A DNA stretch of 64,000 bases from Paraburkholderia lacunae (GTDB lineage: Bacteria > Pseudomonadota > Gammaproteobacteria > Burkholderiales > Burkholderiaceae). The stretch lies in NCBI RefSeq assembly GCF_003353175.1, contig NZ_QHKS01000002.1, forward strand, positions 186,001 to 250,000. Reading direction: 5' to 3'. The notes under the pieces are model-generated. The model was not told the origin of the DNA and searched no databases. It worked only from the letters and a program-made list of their open reading frames with translations. Shown here piece after piece: positions 1-9,154 of the stretch. A program made the position numbers and the translations under genes. Positions within the stretch are counted from its first letter, which is position 1, and each line of letters begins with the position of its first letter.

Positions 1-143
1 GCCACGCTTTCCATCCAGTTTTTTGCCCCGCTTCGCACCACCCTTGCCAGGGGTATTCGCACTCCGTACACTCGCGCGTAATTCGCAGACAGCGCCGTTT
101 TCCGGCGCCGTCCACATCACGCCGACAGAGGAGAACCCCCGCC

Positions 144-1451
144 ATGGCCGATTCTTATTTCCCCCGCTGGCGCGTCCAGCCCAATGCCGCTGAAGGCCGG
201 ATCGTCGGCACGGATGAGCGGCTCGCGTGGCCGCAGATGTTCGCGATGGGCGTTCAGCACGTGGTCGCGATGTTCGGCGCGACCGTGCTCGCGCCGCTGC
301 TGATGGGCTTCGATCCGAATCTGTGCATCTTCATGTCGGGGATCGGCACGTTGCTGTTCTTCGTGATGGTAGGCGGCCGCGTGCCGAGTTATCTCGGTTC
401 GAGTTTTTCGTTCATCGGACTCGTGATCGCGGTGACCGGGTACGCCGGTCACGGGCCCAATATGAACATTCCGGTCGCGTTGGGCGGGATCGTCGCGTGC
501 GGGGTGGTGTACGCGCTCATCGGGTTGATCGTATCGGCGGTGGGCACCCGGTGGATCGAAACACTGATGCCGCCGGTCGTCACTGGGGCGATCGTCTGCG
601 TGATCGGGCTGAATCTTGCGCCGATTGCGGTGCACGGCGTGAGCGGCAGCAACTTCGATTCGTGGATGGCGATTGTGACGGTGCTGTGTGTCGGCGCGGT
701 GGCCGTGTTCGCACACGGCATGTTGCAGCGCCTTCTGATTCTGGTTGGTTTGCTGATGGCGTATGTGATTTACGCGATCGTGACGAACGGGCTCGGCATG
801 GGTAAGCCGATTGACTTCTCGATTGTCGCGAATGCTGCGTGGTTCGGCATGCCGCATTTCACGGCGCCGGTTTTCAACGTGCAGGCGATGACCCTGCTGG
901 CGCCGATCGCGGTGATCCTTGTTGCTGAGAATCTTGGGCATATCAAGGCGGTGAGCGCGATGACCGGGCAGAACCTCGACCGCTATGTGGGGCGTGCCTT
1001 TCTCGGCGATGGACTCGCGACGGTCGTTTCTGGTTTTGCCGGCGGCACGGGGGTGACGACGTATGCCGAGAACATTGGCGTGATGGCCGTAACGAAGATT
1101 TATTCGACGCTGGTGTTTGTGATTGCGGCGCTCATTGCGTTGGTTCTCGGCTTTTCGCCGAAGTTCGGCGCGGTGATCCAGACGATTCCCGGGCCCGTGC
1201 TCGGCGGGGTGTCGATTGTCGTGTTCGGGTTGATTGCCGTGACCGGTGCGAGGATTTGGGTCGTCAACAGGGTTGATTTTTCCGACAATCGCAATTTGAT
1301 CGTCGCGGCGGTCACGCTTGTGCTAGGGGCCGGAGATTTTTCGTTGAAGCTGGGTGGGTTCGGGCTCGGCGGTATCGGCACCGCCACCTTCGGCGCCATC
1401 ATTCTGTATGCGCTTCTTCGTCGGAAGCCCGTGCAACAGCCTTCTGTTTGA
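144..1451 (+). CDS. NCS2 family nucleobase permease (uracil/xanthine type)
   Basis: 435-residue inner-membrane protein of the nucleobase:cation symporter-2 family, which imports uracil or a related base with a proton or sodium ion. The chain is almost entirely hydrophobic, with segments spaced as expected for the 14-helix UraA fold. The N-terminal stretch around residues 30-55 (WPQMFAMGVQHVVAMFGATV) is the family hallmark near helix 1, and the GTGVTTYAENIGVMAVT region near residue 300 carries the conserved T-x-AENIG substrate-site motif. The ATG is preceded by a GGAGAA ribosome site. It stands alone, and the nearest gene converges on it. Uracil is the best substrate guess (RutG/UraA-like), but xanthine cannot be excluded from sequence alone. 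Confidence 0.9.
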   Translation: MADSYFPRWRVQPNAAEGRIVGTDERLAWPQMFAMGVQHVVAMFGATVLAPLLMGFDPNLCIFMSGIGTLLFFVMVGGRVPSYLGSSFSFIGLVIAVTGYAGHGPNMNIPVALGGIVACGVVYALIGLIVSAVGTRWIETLMPPVVTGAIVCVIGLNLAPIAVHGVSGSNFDSWMAIVTVLCVGAVAVFAHGMLQRLLILVGLLMAYVIYAIVTNGLGMGKPIDFSIVANAAWFGMPHFTAPVFNVQAMTLLAPIAVILVAENLGHIKAVSAMTGQNLDRYVGRAFLGDGLATVVSGFAGGTGVTTYAENIGVMAVTKIYSTLVFVIAALIALVLGFSPKFGAVIQTIPGPVLGGVSIVVFGLIAVTGARIWVVNRVDFSDNRNLIVAAVTLVLGAGDFSLKLGGFGLGGIGTATFGAIILYALLRRKPVQQPSV

Positions 1452-1453
1452 GC

Positions 1454-1540
1454 TTTTTTGCCTTCGCGGCGTGATGGGACACCTGCCTGGACGCCTGCCT
1501 GCGGCGTTGGCCTTTCCTTGCTGCAAAAAGAAAGGCCAAC
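1454..1540. repeat. Dispersed intergenic repeat with hairpin
   Basis: Just after the permease stop, the segment reads TTTTTTGCCTTCGCGGCG, a spacer, then CTGCCTGCGGCG followed by TTGGCCTTTCCTTG. The same two blocks recur in inverted orientation at 48150-48205, and looser copies lie at 11008-11061, 40579-40630 and 48207-48264. An 11-bp perfect inverted repeat, GTTGGCCTTTC (1506-1516) with GAAAGGCCAAC (1530-1540), adds a strong hairpin that may serve as terminator between the convergent permease and antiporter genes. Confidence 0.65.
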
Positions 1541-1613
1541 GGCGCGAGGGCGTACAGAAAAACGCGGGCCGCAAGCAGAAAAAACAATCAGCGCCTGCGG
1601 CGAAATAAACCGC

Positions 1614-3269
1614 TCACCGTCCTCGACTAGTCAGCGCGGTCTCCAGCAAGTCGACCTCCCGCATCAACTTATTCAAAGTCTCGTCGTTGATTTTCTGCGT
1701 ATTCCGCAGTGCCAACAGCGCCTTCCTCTCCGCTCTCATCGCCGCCAGCTTCATCCGGAATTCAAGCGCATCGGCCCGCCGCGCCAATTCGCGCGGCTCC
1801 TTTTCATCTCCAAGCGTAGCGAGCCGTCGCCGGTACAAATCCATCACTCTCGCGGTGACATCCGCCGCATACGCCGATGCGGATTCGTCGAGATCCGCAC
1901 ACTCGGCTTCGTGCAACTCGTCGACGGCGCGAATCGCAGCTTGCGCCGCAAGTGTGCGCGCCAGCGCCTCCTCCGCAGCATGCGGATCCTTCCCCTTGCG
2001 CCAGCCTCGCAACAGGAGCGGCAACGCCACCACTGCCACCAGCAGCGAAGTCAGAATCACGCCCGACGCGATGAAAATCGCCAGGTCCCGTCCCGGCAGC
2101 GGCGTGCCGCCCGGCAATACTTCCGGCAACGACAGCACGCCCGCCAGCGTCACTGCGCCACGCACGCCCGCCACGGTCGTCACCGTCACCGTGCGTAGCC
2201 CCGGCACCGCATTCGTCATGCCGTGCTTCGCCGCGCCGCGGCTCGCGAACCAGCGCAGCAGCCATACCCAGACGAAGCGCATCGCGTAGAGCGCCATCGT
2301 CACCTCGGCGATGTAGCCGATCAGCAGCCACACCTGCGTGTTGCTGATCTCGTGCGCATCGAGCAACGCACGGCCCAGGATGTGCGGAAACTGCAGCCCC
2401 AACAGAATGAACACCATGCCGTTGAAGACGAACTCGATCATCGTCCACGTGCTGGCGGCGCGCACACGCGAGGCAGCCGGTCCGGCGTTCGCAATGCTCG
2501 CGTAGTTCATCGTCATGCCGGCGGCGACCGCGGCCAGAATGCCCGACAGCTCGAAGCGCTCGGCGATCAGATACGCGCTGAACGGAATCAGCAGCGTCAT
2601 CACCACGCCGGGCGCCGGATCGCCTTCTTCGGTGACGCGCAGAAAATGCGCCGACACGATGCTGAACAACCAGCTCACCGCAGCACCGGTCGCGAGACCG
2701 CCCACCGCGATGATCACGAAGCTGATCGACGCGTCGCGCAGCGAAAACACGCCGGTCAACGCAGCAGCAATCGCAAACTTCAACGCGACAAGGCCCGACG
2801 CGTCGTTCATCAGCGCTTCGCCTTCGAGGATGTGCATCAGCCGCCCAGGAATCCTGCCCTTGCCGGCGATACCGGTGAGCGCCACCGCGTCCGTCGGCGA
2901 GAGCACGGCGGCAAGTGCGAACGCGACCGGCAACGGAATCGAGGGCACCAGCGCATGCACGAAATAGCCGACCACCAGCACCGTCATGAAAACCAGCCCG
3001 AGCGCGAGCATCAGGATCGAGCGGCGTGCCATGAACAATTCGCGCTTGGGGATGCGCCAACCGTCCGCGAACAGCAGCGGCGGAATGAACAGCATCATGA
3101 AGATTTCCGGATCGAAGGTGACGTGCAGGCCGAGCCTCGGCCATGCGAGCAGTGCGCCGATCGCGATCTGTACGAGCGGCAGCGGTAACGCAAACGGCAG
3201 CACGCGGGCGACGATGCCGGATGCGGCGACAGCCAGCAAAAGAATCAGTACGGTAAAGACAATTTCCAT
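1614..3269 (-). CDS. CPA1 family Na+/H+ antiporter
   Basis: 551-residue membrane antiporter exchanging sodium (or potassium) for protons in pH and ion homeostasis. Residues about 1-400 hold around twelve hydrophobic helices. The ion-site signature is clear: LSPTDAVALTG followed by EGEALMNDASG, the NhaP/YjcE-type pattern with the paired Asp residues. The last 140 residues form a charged, probably helical cytoplasmic tail (RRADALEFRMKLAAMRAERKALLALR) that may sense pH or regulate. The length fits the YjcE-like subgroup. The gene converges with the permease and diverges from the EAL gene. Ion preference is not readable. Confidence 0.92.
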   Translation of the reverse strand: MEIVFTVLILLLAVAASGIVARVLPFALPLPLVQIAIGALLAWPRLGLHVTFDPEIFMMLFIPPLLFADGWRIPKRELFMARRSILMLALGLVFMTVLVVGYFVHALVPSIPLPVAFALAAVLSPTDAVALTGIAGKGRIPGRLMHILEGEALMNDASGLVALKFAIAAALTGVFSLRDASISFVIIAVGGLATGAAVSWLFSIVSAHFLRVTEEGDPAPGVVMTLLIPFSAYLIAERFELSGILAAVAAGMTMNYASIANAGPAASRVRAASTWTMIEFVFNGMVFILLGLQFPHILGRALLDAHEISNTQVWLLIGYIAEVTMALYAMRFVWVWLLRWFASRGAAKHGMTNAVPGLRTVTVTTVAGVRGAVTLAGVLSLPEVLPGGTPLPGRDLAIFIASGVILTSLLVAVVALPLLLRGWRKGKDPHAAEEALARTLAAQAAIRAVDELHEAECADLDESASAYAADVTARVMDLYRRRLATLGDEKEPRELARRADALEFRMKLAAMRAERKALLALRNTQKINDETLNKLMREVDLLETALTSRGR

Positions 3270-3698
3270 CGCTCTATTTCTGGAGATATAACGGTGTTTC
3301 CTCTGTCATCGTCGACGACGACGTCGCGTTTCAATCACGAGGCGCAAGGCAACTACAAGCGAGGTCCGGGCGAGATACAAGGAAAGCGTAAGAGAACCAC
3401 GAGGCCGAAGTTTAGCCCGACCACGCTTGCCGTCATCGTCAGACGGGCAACGCACCGGCCGTACCGATAGCAAGCGCCTCAAAAAAAGGCAATGCACCGC
3501 AACGGTGCGTTTTGCGCCCACAGTCGACGCATGAACCCTTCTGTCGGTGCAATCTTTCATGCGAATTTCATTCGAATGTGCGGCACCGTGCGCATGGAGC
3601 TTGCTTAAGCAATATCGATGACGCACATTTCGAGAGACGGCGCCGACGTTGTTCGCTTCCGCGTTCGGACCGGCCCGACTCTCGCGTGAGAGGATTGC
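3270..3698. promoter_or_regulatory. Divergent intergenic region with palindrome TTGCTTAAGCAA
   Basis: The 429-bp region between the antiporter and the EAL gene must carry both promoters. A perfect 12-bp palindrome TTGCTTAAGCAA lies at 3601-3612, about 90 bp before the EAL start, and could be an operator. The A-rich run AAAAAAAGG near 3480 has no obvious hairpin. I see no credible coding sequence. Confidence 0.4.
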
Positions 3699-4976
3699 AT
3701 GACGATTGCGCAACACGAAAGAACGGCCGCCGCGCCGCATGGCTTCGAGGTCGAGGTGACCTCGGGGCTCGAACGCTTTTCCGTGCAGCACGGCGAGCTG
3801 ACATTGACCAGCGTGTTTCAACCGATCTTCAGCCTGTCGCATATGCGGGCGGTCGGTTATGAGGGCTTGCTGCGCGCGCACGACGCGCTGGACCGGCCTG
3901 TGTCGCCGCTCGACGTATTCGGCGAGGCCGCGCGGCTGGGCGACATTCTTCAAGTGGACCGGCTGGCCCAGACGCTGCATCTGGAAAACTTCAAGGTGCT
4001 CGGCGCCGAGCGGGAATGGCTGTTCCTGAATGTCCATCCCGGCGCGCTCACCGATCCGTATCACTCCGCCGCCTTGCTGGCCAATCTGCGCCGGCTCGAT
4101 CTGCCGCCGCGGCGCATCGTGCTCGAGGTGCTCGAGCAGCGTGCGGAAGACCTCGAACGCCTCGCCGATGCAGTGCGCCAGTTCCGCGAGCGCGGCTTCC
4201 TGATTGCGCTCGACGATTTCGGCGCGGGCCATTCGAACATCGAACGGATCTGGCAACTGAATCCCGATATCGTGAAGCTCGACCGCATCATGCTGTCGCA
4301 TGCCGCGCACCGAGCCGATATGGGGACGATCCTGCCTGGGCTGGTCGCGCTGCTTCACGAGGCGGGCAAGCTGGTGCTGATCGAAGGTGTCGAAACGGAG
4401 CACGAAGCGCAGATGGCGCTCGCTTGCGATGCCGACTTCGTGCAGGGTTTTTTCTTCGGCCGTCCGAACCCGGGCGTGGCCGACGCGCCGCACGCGGCGG
4501 CCTGCATCGGCGAACTCACCGATCGTTACCGGGATCAGACCGAAGCGCGCGAGCGCCGCAACGCGAGCCGTCTCGCGCCGTATTTGCGCGCGTTCGAGCG
4601 CGCCGCGGAACGGCTGGCCGCAGGTGAACCGCTCGAGGAAGTGTGCTGGAATTTTCTCGCGCTCGATCACGCCGCGCGCTGCTTTCTGCTCGACGCGAAA
4701 GGCAGGCAGGCGGGCCGCAACGTCGTGCTGCGCGCCGATCGCGCGGCGCACGAAACGCGCTTTCTACCGCTCGCCGACGCGCAAGGGGCGAACTGGCTGC
4801 GTCGTCCGTATTTTCGCGCGGCGATCAATGCGCCGGAACGTGTGCATGTCACGCGTCCGTATCTGTCGATCAACGAGGCGCTGCCGTGCGTGACGCTATC
4901 GGTGGCGACGCGTGTCGGCGAGCAGACTTGCGTGCTGTGCGGCGATATCGACTGGGTCGACGAAGAGCGGTTCTGA
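3699..4976 (+). CDS. EAL-domain cyclic-di-GMP phosphodiesterase with C-terminal sensor-like domain
   Basis: 425 residues. An EAL domain spans about residues 30-270, and its catalytic set looks intact: GYEGLLR (E and R), LFLNVHP (N), VLEVLEQ (E), ALDDFGAGHSN (both Asp), VKLDR (K), EGVETE and VQGFFFGRP. It should therefore hydrolyse c-di-GMP to pGpG. Residues about 280-425 look like a ligand-binding domain of the Cache/PDC sort (RPYFRAAINAP, RPYLSINEALPCVTLS); that assignment is weaker. There are no membrane segments, so it is probably cytosolic. AGAGG lies six to ten bases before the ATG. A second EAL protein lies at 14480-16330. Confidence 0.9.
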   Translation: MTIAQHERTAAAPHGFEVEVTSGLERFSVQHGELTLTSVFQPIFSLSHMRAVGYEGLLRAHDALDRPVSPLDVFGEAARLGDILQVDRLAQTLHLENFKVLGAEREWLFLNVHPGALTDPYHSAALLANLRRLDLPPRRIVLEVLEQRAEDLERLADAVRQFRERGFLIALDDFGAGHSNIERIWQLNPDIVKLDRIMLSHAAHRADMGTILPGLVALLHEAGKLVLIEGVETEHEAQMALACDADFVQGFFFGRPNPGVADAPHAAACIGELTDRYRDQTEARERRNASRLAPYLRAFERAAERLAAGEPLEEVCWNFLALDHAARCFLLDAKGRQAGRNVVLRADRAAHETRFLPLADAQGANWLRRPYFRAAINAPERVHVTRPYLSINEALPCVTLSVATRVGEQTCVLCGDIDWVDEERF

Positions 4977-5011
4977 GATCATGTCGTTTTTAACGACGCC
5001 CAGCCGCACTC

Positions 5012-5178
5012 ATACCCGTTCTGCTTGAAGTCATCGCCACGACCGTCGCCGACGCGCGGCTTGCCGCGCAAGCCGGCGCGAACCGTCTCGAACTCGTGAA
5101 GCGATGGGCGAGGGCGGCCTGACGCCGAGCGCCGGTTTGATCGAAGCCGTGCTCGACGCAGTCGAGATACCGAATTGA
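5012..5178 (+). pseudogene. cutC: Decayed 5' remnant of cutC (copper homeostasis family)
   Basis: Translation from 5012 gives I-P-V-LLEVIATTVADARLAAQ then AGANRLELV, and after one missing base at 5099-5100 the next frame continues AMGEGGLTPSAGLIEAV then LDAVEIP before a stop. This is the N-terminus of the CutC TIM-barrel family (E. coli CutC has LLEICCYSMECAL and KEGGLTPSLG at the same places). The start codon reads ATA, one base is deleted after LELV, and only about 53 of roughly 250 codons remain. The remnant ends directly at the stop codon of the convergent oxidoreductase gene, suggesting a deletion joined the two. Not expected to be functional. Confidence 0.8.
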
Positions 5179-8100
5179 TTACTTCGCCACGACCACCGGA
5201 ATCCCGCGCAACTGCCCGGCGCCTTTCACCTCTTCCAGCGACTTCTTCACCGCCGCGCCCGTCGCGGCTTCGATCTGCAAGCGTACGGCCAGATCGCGCT
5301 CACCGCGCTTCACGCCCGCCAGATTCGCCAGTTTCACGTGACCGTAGCCGCGCACGCGAGCGTGCAGATCGGCCAGCTTCGCGACGTCTTCGAGATTGCC
5401 CGCATCGAGCTTCGCGAAAGCGCGTTGCAGCGTGGTTTCGTAGTCGCCGGCGAGTTCGCGCTCCATCTTGCGTTCGAGCGTGCGGCTGAACGGATCGAGC
5501 ATCGTGCCGCGCAGGCCGCGGAATTTTGCCAGCATGCCGAGCACCGGCCACATCCACTGACCGAAGGTCTTCTTGGTCGGATTGACGCCGGGTTTCGGAC
5601 GCGCGAGCGTCGGCGGCGCGAGGTTGAACCTGATGCCGAAGTCCTTGCCGGCCACGCCTTCGAATTGAGCTTCAAGCGCTTCAAGGAACGCGCTATCCGT
5701 ATGCAGGCGCGCTACTTCGTATTCGTCCTTCACCGCCAACAGACGATAGAACGTCGTCGCCACGGCGCGCGTGAGGCGCTCGCTCTTTGCATCCACCGCA
5801 CCTTCCGCACGCCGTGCCGCGTCGACCAGCGCGCGATAGCGCTTCACATAGCTCGCGCCGCCATACGTCTGAAGGCGTGCTTCGCGATGTGCGATCAGTT
5901 CGTCGAGCGTATCGACGCGTACCGGCTGCTTCGCCAGATGCCGCGCTTGCCACAGCGCTTCGAGCGCAGCCGGATCGGCGGCGGCCAGACGGCCGATCGA
6001 AAACGCCAGCTGATTCATCTGCACGGCGACGTTGTTCAGCTCGATCGCGCGCATCATCGCCGCGAACGATACCGGCACCAGGCCGAGTTGCCAGGCATAA
6101 CCGAGCATCAGAATGTTCGCGCCGATCGTATCGCCGAGAAAGCGCGTGGCGAGCGCTTGCGCGTCGCAGGTGGCCATGCGTTCCGGGCCTGCCGCGTGGC
6201 GCATCTTGTCGAGCAATGCGTCCGCGTGCAGCGTGGCATCCGGGTTCTGCACGAAGGTCGCATTCGGAATCGCATGCGTGTTGACGACGATGCGCGTGCG
6301 GCCGTGACGCACCGTCTGCAGCGCGTCGGCACTCGCGCCGACCACCATATCGCAGGCGAGCAGCACGTCGGCCTGTTGCGTGTCGATGCGGACCTGGTTG
6401 AGCCACTCGTCGCGCGCGGCGAAGCGCACGAACGACAGCACCGAGCCGCCCTTTTGCGCGAAGCCCATGAAGTCGAGCACCGAGGCGCTCTTGCCTTCCA
6501 GATGCGCGGCCATGCTGATCAGCGCGCCGACCGTCACGACGCCCGTGCCGCCGACGCCGGTCACCAGAATGTCGTACGGCGCGGCATCGAGGTGCGTGGC
6601 GGGAACCGGCAACGCTTCGACGTGCGCGGCAAGCGCTTGAGGATCGAACGCGACGCCTGCGGCCTTCTTGAGCTTGCCGCCTTCGACGGTGACGAAGCTC
6701 GGGCAGAAGCCGTTCACGCATGAATAGTCTTTATTGCACGACGACTGGTCGATGCGACGCTTGCGGCCCAGCGGGGTTTCAACAGGTTCGACCGACAGAC
6801 AATTCGATTGCACGCCGCAATCGCCGCAGCCTTCGCAGACTTCCTCGTTGATGAACAGGCGCTTGTCCGGATCGGGAAACTCGCCTTTTTTCCGGCGACG
6901 CCGTTTTTCCGCCGCACAGGTCTGGTCGTAGATCAGCACGGTCACACCGTCGGTGTCGCGCAACTGGCGCTGCACGGTGTCCATTTCGCTGCGATGGTGG
7001 AACGTCGTGCCCTTCGGAAACAGATCGTGATGGCCGTCGTATTTCTCCGGCTCGTCGCTGACCACGACGAAGCGCGACACGCCTTCGGCTTCCACCTGAC
7101 GCGCGATCTGCGGCACCGAGATGCTGCCGTCGACGGGCTGGCCGCCCGTCATCGCGACCGCATCGTTATAGAGGATCTTGTACGTGATGGTGGCTTTCGC
7201 GGCCACCGCCTGGCGGATCGCGAGAATGCCCGAGTGAAAGTAGGTGCCGTCGCCGAGATTCTGGAACACGTGGCGCGTTTTCGTGAACATCGAATGCGAG
7301 GCCCAGTCGACGCCTTCACCGCCCATCTGGATCAGTCCGGTGGTGTCGCGCTCCATCCACGACGCCATGAAGTGACAGCCGATCCCCGCCTGCGCGATCG
7401 AACCTTCGGGCACCTTGGTCGAGGTGTTGTGCGGACAGCCCGAACAGAAATACGGCGTGCGCTTCACGCTGTCCGCGGCGTTCGAGAGGATTTGCGGCGC
7501 GACCAGATCGACCACGCGCTCGCGGCGATCGAGCGCCGGCTTGTGCGTCGCGAGCCAGTTCGCGAACACCGGCAGAATGCGCGACGGCCGCAATTCCCCG
7601 AGCGAGGACAGCAGCAGCGTGCCGTCTTGCGCATGCTTGCCGATCACGATCGGCCGCGTGCCTTGCGTGCGGTTGTACAGATAGTCCTTGATCTGCTGTT
7701 CGATGACCGGGCCTTTCTCCTCGATCACCAGCACTTCCGAAAGCCCCGCAACGAACGCGTCGATACGCGTCATTTCCAGCGGGAACGACAAACCCACCTT
7801 GTAGATCCGCACGCCGGCCGCTTCCAGATCGGCAACGGTCAGATCGAGCCGGCGCAGCGTTTCCATCAGGTCGAGATGCGCCTTGCCGCACGTCACGATG
7901 CCGACGTTCGCGTGCGGACTCGGCGCGATCCATTTGTCGATGCTGTTGATGCGCGCGAAATGACGCACCGCGTCGAGCTTCGCGTGCATTCGCGCTTCGA
8001 TCGTCAGGCTCGGCAGATCGGGCCAGCGGTTATGCAGACCGCCCGCCGGTGTGTCGAAATCCTGTGGAATCGTCCATTCGGTTTGCAGCGCGTCGAGGTC

Positions 8101-8766
8101 CACCGTCGAACCGGATTCGACCGTTTCGGAGATCGCCTTGTAGCCGACCCAGGCACCCGAGAAGCGCGACAATGCCCAGCCGTACAGGCCGAATTCGAGC
8201 ATGTCGGCGATGTTCGACGGATTCACGATCGGCATGTGCCACGCCATCATCGCGAAGTCGCTCTGATGCGGCATCGACGACGACACGCAACCGTGGTCGT
8301 CACCCGCCACCACCAGCACGCCGCCGTGCGGCGACGAGCCGTACGCGTTGCCGTGTTTCAGCGCGTCGCCCGCGCGATCCACGCCGGGGCCCTTGCCGTA
8401 CCACATCGCGAATACGCCCTCGACGGTGCGCTCCGGGTCCGCTTCCACGCGCTGCGTGCCGAGCACCGCGGTACCGCCGAGTTCTTCGTTGATCGCGGGC
8501 AGAAAGCGGATATCGCTGGCGGCGAGCAGTTTGCCCGCCTTCCACAACTGCTGATCGACCATGCCGAGCGGCGAGCCGCGATAGCCGCTGATAAAGCCGG
8601 CGGTGTTCATGCCGTGCGTCCTGTCGAGCGCGCGCTGCATCAGCGCGAGACGCACCAGCGCCTGCGTGCCGGTCAGGAAGATCCGGCCGCGCGTCGCGGT
8701 GAGGTTGTCGGACAGCTTGTAGTCGGCGAGAGCGGGCGTGCCATCGACGGGCAGGCGAGCGGTCAT
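5179..8766 (-). CDS. Indolepyruvate ferredoxin oxidoreductase family protein (fused alpha/gamma chains)
   Basis: 1195 residues in one chain. The enzyme family decarboxylates aryl-2-oxoacids such as indolepyruvate to acyl-CoA with ThDP and iron-sulfur clusters. From the N-terminus: a pyruvate-oxidoreductase-type domain (DRTHGMNTAGFISGYRGSPL), a ThDP-binding half with YFCSGCPHNTSTKVPEG and GGEGVDWASHSMF, a cysteine-rich ferredoxin-like stretch (CEGCGDCGVQSNCLS, later CNKDYSCVNGFCPS), then the gamma-type domain (GVGGTGVVTVGALI). The ATG at 8766 is chosen over the longer frame because AGGAGA sits eight bases upstream. It is monocistronic. Its leader holds a long nested hairpin (8783-8904) that ends at the ribosome site. 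The natural substrate may also be a branched-chain oxoacid. Confidence 0.9.
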   Translation of the reverse strand: MTARLPVDGTPALADYKLSDNLTATRGRIFLTGTQALVRLALMQRALDRTHGMNTAGFISGYRGSPLGMVDQQLWKAGKLLAASDIRFLPAINEELGGTAVLGTQRVEADPERTVEGVFAMWYGKGPGVDRAGDALKHGNAYGSSPHGGVLVVAGDDHGCVSSSMPHQSDFAMMAWHMPIVNPSNIADMLEFGLYGWALSRFSGAWVGYKAISETVESGSTVDLDALQTEWTIPQDFDTPAGGLHNRWPDLPSLTIEARMHAKLDAVRHFARINSIDKWIAPSPHANVGIVTCGKAHLDLMETLRRLDLTVADLEAAGVRIYKVGLSFPLEMTRIDAFVAGLSEVLVIEEKGPVIEQQIKDYLYNRTQGTRPIVIGKHAQDGTLLLSSLGELRPSRILPVFANWLATHKPALDRRERVVDLVAPQILSNAADSVKRTPYFCSGCPHNTSTKVPEGSIAQAGIGCHFMASWMERDTTGLIQMGGEGVDWASHSMFTKTRHVFQNLGDGTYFHSGILAIRQAVAAKATITYKILYNDAVAMTGGQPVDGSISVPQIARQVEAEGVSRFVVVSDEPEKYDGHHDLFPKGTTFHHRSEMDTVQRQLRDTDGVTVLIYDQTCAAEKRRRRKKGEFPDPDKRLFINEEVCEGCGDCGVQSNCLSVEPVETPLGRKRRIDQSSCNKDYSCVNGFCPSFVTVEGGKLKKAAGVAFDPQALAAHVEALPVPATHLDAAPYDILVTGVGGTGVVTVGALISMAAHLEGKSASVLDFMGFAQKGGSVLSFVRFAARDEWLNQVRIDTQQADVLLACDMVVGASADALQTVRHGRTRIVVNTHAIPNATFVQNPDATLHADALLDKMRHAAGPERMATCDAQALATRFLGDTIGANILMLGYAWQLGLVPVSFAAMMRAIELNNVAVQMNQLAFSIGRLAAADPAALEALWQARHLAKQPVRVDTLDELIAHREARLQTYGGASYVKRYRALVDAARRAEGAVDAKSERLTRAVATTFYRLLAVKDEYEVARLHTDSAFLEALEAQFEGVAGKDFGIRFNLAPPTLARPKPGVNPTKKTFGQWMWPVLGMLAKFRGLRGTMLDPFSRTLERKMERELAGDYETTLQRAFAKLDAGNLEDVAKLADLHARVRGYGHVKLANLAGVKRGERDLAVRLQIEAATGAAVKKSLEEVKGAGQLRGIPVVVAK

Positions 8767-8782
8767 AGGTGAGTCTCCTGTC

Positions 8783-8904
8783 GATCGGAGTTCGCGCTTC
8801 AGCTGTCGACCGGAGTTCACGTGTCGGCTGGAGTTAGCGCTTTAGCGCTTACTCCAGCCCCATAGCGTGTTACTCCGGTCCCATGCAAAGCACTTACTCC
8901 GATT
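8783..8904 (-). promoter_or_regulatory. Nested-hairpin leader of the indolepyruvate oxidoreductase gene
   Basis: Three left arms and three right arms nest symmetrically: ATCGGAGT (8784-8791) with ACTCCGAT (8896-8903), ACCGGAGT (8809-8816) with ACTCCGGT (8872-8879), GCTGGAGT (8827-8834) with ACTCCAGC (8851-8858), around an AGCGCTTTAGCGCT tip. Each pair differs from the others at the same positions, and each keeps exact complementarity, which argues for selection on pairing. The transcript would fold into one long rod ending about five bases before the AGGAGA ribosome site. A shorter relative precedes the HMG-CoA lyase gene (32589-32626). Confidence 0.7.
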
Positions 8905-9154
8905 CCATGCAGCAAGGTTGTGGGTTTTGCATCCGCGCGTGTGGTGGGGACCACGTGAGGTGACGCAGCGAAAGAGACTCTATTTTTTAGCGCCGATTAG
9001 AGTGGATTTTTGCTACCTCGCGCGTTCGATGGTGAATGCGCGCGAAGACCTGCGCGTTTTAGCGAGTTTTTGAGATGGAAATGCCACGCGCCGGCCGGCT
9101 TCGGGTATGCCCTGGTGCGGCGGCGCGATAGCCGACGCGGCTTGCGCTATGGCT
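8905..9154. other. Non-coding stretch beyond the ior leader
   Basis: The 250 bases between the nested hairpin and the KirBac stop codon probably contain the oxidoreductase promoter (leftward) and the KirBac 3' end. I see no credible gene and no clear terminator hairpin with a T-run. Confidence 0.4.

Noticed and set aside
6808..8772. 654-codon open frame on the plus strand opposite the indolepyruvate oxidoreductase
   Set aside because: Antisense shadow of a clear gene; Arg/His-rich composition and no recognisable domain.
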